DNA of 9,316 nt from Chlorobium sp. GTDB lineage: Bacteria; Bacteroidota; Chlorobiia; Chlorobiales; Chlorobiaceae. The notes beneath the pieces are model-generated. The model was not told where the DNA came from, made no database searches, and saw nothing but the letters and a program-made list of their open reading frames with translations. Of the stretch, positions 6,188 through 9,316 are shown piece after piece. Location of the stretch: assembly GCA_026193435.1 (NCBI GenBank), contig JAPHUN010000296.1, positions 1 to 9,316 of the forward strand. The letters are read 5' to 3'. The stretch's first letter is position 1. Every line of letters begins with the position of its first letter. A program made the position numbers and the translations under genes.

Positions 6188-7510
6188 ATGAATTCTTCAG
6201 ATACAAGACAAAGATTGGAGGATATCGAAAAGCAGCTTGCCGACCTCAACGAAGAGCAAAGAAGGATCCAGGCTCGCTGGGATGCTGAAAAAGGGCTTGT
6301 TCAGGAGTCCAGAAGTCTGAAATCGAAACTGGAGGATCTGAGACATCAGGCCGAAGAGTATGAACGAAGCGGCGACTATGGCAAAGTGGCCGAGATTCGT
6401 TATAGCAGCATTGCGGATATTGAAAAACAGATTGAAGAAAACAAACTGAAAATAGAGGAGAAACAGGCTTCCGGCGAACTGATCATGAAAGAGGAGATTG
6501 ACGCCGGGGATATTGCTGATATTGTCTCCAAATGGACCGGAATACCGGTCAGCAAGATGCTTCAGTCGGAACGACAAAAGCTTCTGCTCATCGATAAAGA
6601 ACTGCATAAAAGGGTCATCGGTCAGGATAAAGCTGTGCAGGCGGTCAGCGAAGCGGTCAAGCGATCACGTGCCGGCATGGGTGATGAAAAAAGGCCTATC
6701 GGCTCATTTATTTTCCTCGGGCCGACAGGCGTCGGGAAGACCGAACTTGCCCGTACCCTCGCGGAGTATCTCTTTGACGATGAGGACGCAATGATTCGCA
6801 TCGATATGAGCGAATATATGGAATCGCACTCTGTCAGCAGGCTTGTAGGCGCGCCTCCGGGATACATCGGCTACGAAGAAGGCGGGCAACTCACAGAGGC
6901 CGTCCGGAGAAAACCTTTTTCAGTTGTTCTTCTTGACGAAATCGAAAAAGCGCATCCGGACGTTTTCAACATTCTTCTGCAGATTCTCGATGACGGGAGA
7001 TTGACCGACAGCAAGGGACACACGGTGAATTTCAAGAACACGATCATCATCATGACAAGCAATATCGGCGCCCAGCTTATCCAGAGCGAAATGGAAAAGA
7101 TGGACGGAGAAAACCGTGATGCTGTTCTGGAAACCCTTCAGGATAAGCTTTTCCTGCTCCTGAAACAGCAGGTCAAACCCGAATTTCTCAACCGTATCGA
7201 TGAAGTGATCCTCTTTACGCCATTGACCAGAAAAGATCTTGAAAAAATCGTAACCATTCAGTTCAACAGTATTAACAACCTTGCCCTGCGTCAGAATATC
7301 ACCCTTGATCTGGATGAAAGCGCCCTCACCTGGCTTTCCAACGCGGGATTCGACCCTGCTTTCGGAGCCAGACCGCTGAAACGCGTCATGCAGCGCAGCA
7401 TCACCAACAAGCTTTCGGAAATGATTCTTGAAGGAACAGTCAGGGAAGGTGATTCAGTACAGGTCACCGTTGAGCATGGAGAGCTCTCTCTTGTAAAAAC
7501 AGGCTCCTGA
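6188..7510 (+). CDS. clpB: ClpB-type chaperone, C-terminal half only (M-domain part plus second ATPase domain)
   Basis: 440 residues, about half of a normal ClpB (roughly 850-870). ClpB is the hexameric AAA+ disaggregase that works with DnaK. The start [20 protein letters not shown] corresponds to the beginning of the coiled-coil M domain (residues about 6-95), followed by the linker [14 protein letters not shown] (111-124). The second ATPase domain has Walker A GPTGVGKT (178-185), pore loop GYIGYEEGG (225-233), Walker [16 protein letters not shown] (246-260), sensor 1 in IIMTSN (287-292), arginine-finger region EFLNRIDE (332-339, R336) and sensor 2 GARPLKR (393-399). All ATPase residues appear intact. 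The N domain and first ATPase domain are absent, and the 45 codons before the first upstream stop show nothing like them. I recall that Chlorobaculum tepidum is annotated with two half-length ClpB proteins; if so, the N-terminal half is encoded elsewhere. nagZ follows after 15 bases. Confidence 0.92.
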   Translation: MNSSDTRQRLEDIEKQLADLNEEQRRIQARWDAEKGLVQESRSLKSKLEDLRHQAEEYERSGDYGKVAEIRYSSIADIEKQIEENKLKIEEKQASGELIMKEEIDAGDIADIVSKWTGIPVSKMLQSERQKLLLIDKELHKRVIGQDKAVQAVSEAVKRSRAGMGDEKRPIGSFIFLGPTGVGKTELARTLAEYLFDDEDAMIRIDMSEYMESHSVSRLVGAPPGYIGYEEGGQLTEAVRRKPFSVVLLDEIEKAHPDVFNILLQILDDGRLTDSKGHTVNFKNTIIIMTSNIGAQLIQSEMEKMDGENRDAVLETLQDKLFLLLKQQVKPEFLNRIDEVILFTPLTRKDLEKIVTIQFNSINNLALRQNITLDLDESALTWLSNAGFDPAFGARPLKRVMQRSITNKLSEMILEGTVREGDSVQVTVEHGELSLVKTGS

Positions 7511-7525
7511 CACGAGGAGTACGGA

Positions 7526-8647
7526 ATGAAACAAACCATAGTTCTCGTTTTCTCTCTCCTCCTGCTCACCGTGAACGCATGTGCTGCAGCTCCGCCCGAC
7601 CAGGAGGAGCTCAGCAGAAAAATAGGCCAGATGATTATGGTCGGATTCAGGGGGACCTCTCTTCAGGAGGCCCCTGGACTCATGCAGGATATAACAAAAC
7701 GTCATCTGGGAGGCGTGGTTCTGTTCGACTATGACGTTCCATCGAAATCGAGAGGACGAAACATCACATCCAGGGAACAACTCCAAAAACTGACGACCGA
7801 GCTACAGCAGGCATCGGCAGTTCCTCTTTTTATCGCTATCGACCAGGAAGGCGGCAGAGTTTCCAGATTAAAGACAACCTGCGGCTTTCCGGCGAGCGTC
7901 ACGGCTGCCGGGCTCGGCAAGCTGAACAACACTGACAGCACTTTTCAGTCTGCGCTTGCAACAGCGAAAACCCTGCATAACAGCGGCATCAATGTCAATT
8001 TCGCTCCTGTAGTCGATCTCAACAGCAATCCTGAAAACCCCGTTATCGGTTCTCTTGAAAGAAGTTTTTCAGCGGACCCCGCTATTGTGTACGAACATGC
8101 ACGTGCAACGGTAGAGGCGTTTCACACGCAAAACATTGTTGCAGCTCTCAAACACTTTCCCGGTCATGGCAGCTCAACTACCGACACCCATAAGGATTTT
8201 ACCGATATTACCGGAAGCTGGAAAAAAAACGAACTTTACCCATACAGGCGCCTGATTGAAAACGGCTACACCGATCTTGTCATGACTGCTCATGTCTACA
8301 ACGCCAATCTTGACAACCGTTACCCTGCGACACTCTCAAAGCGGATCATATCAGGCCTGTTACGTGATTCCCTTGGATTCAACGGCCCTGTCATAAGCGA
8401 TGACATGCAGATGCAGGCGTTAGCCGCGCATTACGACCTTCGGACCGCCATTATCCTGGCCCTCGAAGCCGGCGTGGACATTCTTCTCTTTGCCAATAAC
8501 TCGGTCTATGATCCCGATATTGCCGAAAAAGCCGTATCGATCATCCGTTCACTGGTCGAAGAGGGAACGCTGAACCCGAATCGTATCGACGCCTCCTACA
8601 AGCGGATCATGAAACTGAAAACGCACTACCTGAAAGCATCAACATGA
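7526..8647 (+). CDS. nagZ: Exported family-3 glycoside hydrolase, beta-N-acetylhexosaminidase (NagZ-like)
   Basis: 373 residues. NagZ-type enzymes remove N-acetylglucosamine from peptidoglycan fragments during cell-wall recycling. Seen: [15 protein letters not shown] (102-116), [12 protein letters not shown] (120-131), [10 protein letters not shown] (157-166), GSLERSFS (175-182), the NagZ signature [16 protein letters not shown] (209-224) with D220 and H222 as the catalytic acid/base pair, TAHV (254-257), and [10 protein letters not shown] (287-296) with D292 as the expected nucleophile. The N-terminus, [22 protein letters not shown], is a clear signal peptide. VNAC could be a weak lipobox (C19), or signal peptidase I could cut after the Ala run. 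E. coli NagZ is cytoplasmic, so this is an exported form. GAGGAG (7514-7519) lies six bases before the ATG, a strong site. The stop overlaps sixA as ATGA. Confidence 0.9.
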   Translation: MKQTIVLVFSLLLLTVNACAAAPPDQEELSRKIGQMIMVGFRGTSLQEAPGLMQDITKRHLGGVVLFDYDVPSKSRGRNITSREQLQKLTTELQQASAVPLFIAIDQEGGRVSRLKTTCGFPASVTAAGLGKLNNTDSTFQSALATAKTLHNSGINVNFAPVVDLNSNPENPVIGSLERSFSADPAIVYEHARATVEAFHTQNIVAALKHFPGHGSSTTDTHKDFTDITGSWKKNELYPYRRLIENGYTDLVMTAHVYNANLDNRYPATLSKRIISGLLRDSLGFNGPVISDDMQMQALAAHYDLRTAIILALEAGVDILLFANNSVYDPDIAEKAVSIIRSLVEEGTLNPNRIDASYKRIMKLKTHYLKAST

Positions 8648-9138
8648 AAACCCTCTATCTGGTCAGACACGCCAAGTCGAGCTGGGACAACGCCAATATG
8701 TCAGACTTCGATCGTCCACTGAACAAACGGGGCGAAAAAGCCGCGCCCTTCATGGCTGAATTGATGCATGAGAAACAGGTACACCCCGACCTGATGCTAT
8801 CGAGTCCGGCCAAACGGGCACTGACAACAGCTGAAATATTCTGCGAAACCTTCGGATATCAGACGGACGCGATCGAGCAGAGAATCGAAATCTACGAAGG
8901 CGGCCTGAACCACATGCTGCATATCGTCCGGCAGATTCCGGACAACTGTTCAGTCGCGATGATTTTCGGGCACAACCCGACGCTCACCACCTGTGCTAAT
9001 TATATTTCCGGTCAGCACCTTGAAAACATCGTCACCTGCGGTGTGGTAAGACTCGACATGAACAACGAGTCCTGGCAGGAAACCATGATTGATTCAGGAG
9101 AACTGGTGTGGTATGAGTATCCGAAGAAGTATCAGTAG
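8644..9138 (+). CDS. sixA: SixA-like histidine phosphatase
   Basis: 164 residues, the usual size of SixA. The family is the histidine phosphatase (phosphoglycerate mutase-like) superfamily; E. coli SixA removes phosphate from phosphohistidine in HPt or phosphotransfer proteins. Seen: [11 protein letters not shown] (6-16) with R8 and H9 (H9 the expected phospho-acceptor), [15 protein letters not shown] (21-35), [14 protein letters not shown] (53-66) with R58, E85, and FGHNPTLT (108-115) with H110. The catalytic set looks complete. The substrate cannot be told from sequence; small-molecule phosphatase activity is an alternative. ATG 8644 overlaps the nagZ stop, so translation is probably coupled, which hints at a shared role in the envelope or a merely shared transcript. 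Confidence 0.88.
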   Translation: MKTLYLVRHAKSSWDNANMSDFDRPLNKRGEKAAPFMAELMHEKQVHPDLMLSSPAKRALTTAEIFCETFGYQTDAIEQRIEIYEGGLNHMLHIVRQIPDNCSVAMIFGHNPTLTTCANYISGQHLENIVTCGVVRLDMNNESWQETMIDSGELVWYEYPKKYQ

Positions 9139-9155
9139 GCAGTTACCAACTATAC

Positions 9156-9183
9156 GTCAAAATTCAAAAGGAAAAAGTCAAAA
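9156..9183. repeat. Degenerate 7-base tandem repeat, four units
   Basis: In exact 7-base phase the units read GTCAAAA (9156), TTCAAAA (9163), GGAAAAA (9170) and GTCAAAA (9177). The first and last are identical and the middle two differ by one and three bases. It starts 18 bases after the sixA stop. Confidence 0.5.
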
Positions 9184-9184
9184 T

Positions 9185-9223
9185 GGCTGGATAGCTGGAC
9201 GGCGAGATAGCCCTTAGCGTCCA
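9185..9223. repeat. Degenerate 8-base repeats with a short inverted repeat
   Basis: Three 8-base units, GGCTGGAT (9185), AGCTGGAC (9193) and GGCGAGAT (9201), follow one another. An inverted repeat TGGACG (9196-9201) with CGTCCA (9218-9223) encloses part of them and could form a six-pair stem with a 16-base loop. No coding potential is seen. Confidence 0.4.
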
Positions 9224-9227
9224 TAAC

Positions 9228-9247
9228 GGGCGAAAATTTTTTCGCCC
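9228..9247. repeat. Intergenic palindrome GGGCGAAAA-TT-TTTTCGCCC
   Basis: Nine-base perfect arms flank two T. It is followed by CTAC, as in the GGGGCGAA...TTCGCCCCTAC type of intergenic palindrome that I have seen often in bacterial genomes including this group. It may act as a bidirectional stop for the clpB-nagZ-sixA transcript, although it lacks a T run after the stem. It could also be a short dispersed repeat. Confidence 0.55.
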
Positions 9248-9267
9248 CTACATCCTAACACGTAGCA

Positions 9268-9316
9268 CAGTCACCAGTCACCAGTCACCAGTCACCAGTC
9301 ACCAGTCACCAGTCAC
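9268..9316. repeat. Perfect heptamer tandem repeat (CAGTCAC), at least 7 copies
   Basis: Seven identical CAGTCAC units run without a mismatch from 9268 to the last base, so the array continues beyond the window and its full length is unknown. The unit has no internal symmetry. Heptamer arrays of this sort are known from some bacteria, notably filamentous cyanobacteria. Perfect identity suggests recent slippage, so copy number may vary between strains. Confidence 0.95.

Noticed and set aside
6188..6240. Split intein joining two ClpB halves by trans-splicing
   Set aside because: The protein starts directly in the M domain. There is no C-terminal intein sequence and no His-Asn junction followed by Cys/Ser/Thr.
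9268..9316. CRISPR array
   Set aside because: The units are only 7 bases and directly adjacent, without spacers, so it is a simple tandem repeat.

Overview
The window looks like a stretch of chromosome from a green sulfur bacterium (Chlorobiota: Chlorobium, Chlorobaculum, Prosthecochloris or a relative) or a close neighbour in the Bacteroidota/Chlorobiota group. This is an inference from the protein style: a half-length ClpB, a metal-type KdsA next to a KdsC homologue, and PyrE with a Cys-rich tail ending in PGSR. It also fits the KDO (Gram-negative lipopolysaccharide) genes and the lipoprotein. No rRNA or other taxonomic marker is present, so the genus is open.

Left block, plus strand (1-3423): the 3' end of pyrE (pyrimidine synthesis), then tyrA (tyrosine synthesis) and nadK (NADP synthesis), which overlap by ATGA, then a 488-residue protein I do not recognise. 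The gaps are 11, -4 and 26 bases, so this is probably one transcript. A possible weak terminator and a possible promoter overlap each other at about 3434-3466, before a gene for a small lipoprotein with a beta-rich front domain and two TPR-like repeats (3555-4268).

Middle block, minus strand (4300-5765): kdsA followed by a KdsC homologue, the two successive steps of KDO synthesis. KdsA looks intact, with the four metal ligands of the metal-dependent class. The KdsC homologue has lost the catalytic aspartate pair: the usual DVDG reads PVEG. It is therefore probably a pseudoenzyme, and the KDO-8-phosphate phosphatase step must be done by something else or in another way.

A 422-base divergent intergenic region (5766-6187) separates kdsA from the right block. 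It holds an inverted repeat, a possible 10-codon leader peptide and an 18-base perfect palindrome, all in the 150 bases before the next gene.

Right block, plus strand (6188-9138): a ClpB-type protein that begins in the middle (M) domain and contains only the second ATPase domain, with its own ribosome binding site. Next come an exported family-3 beta-N-acetylhexosaminidase (NagZ-like, peptidoglycan recycling) and a SixA-like histidine phosphatase that overlaps it by ATGA.

The last 178 bases are non-coding and built of short repeats: degenerate 7-mers, degenerate 8-mers, a GC/AT palindrome, and at least seven perfect copies of the heptamer CAGTCAC running off the window end. The points most worth following are the inactive-looking KdsC, the half ClpB with its structured leader, and the repeat-rich 3' end.
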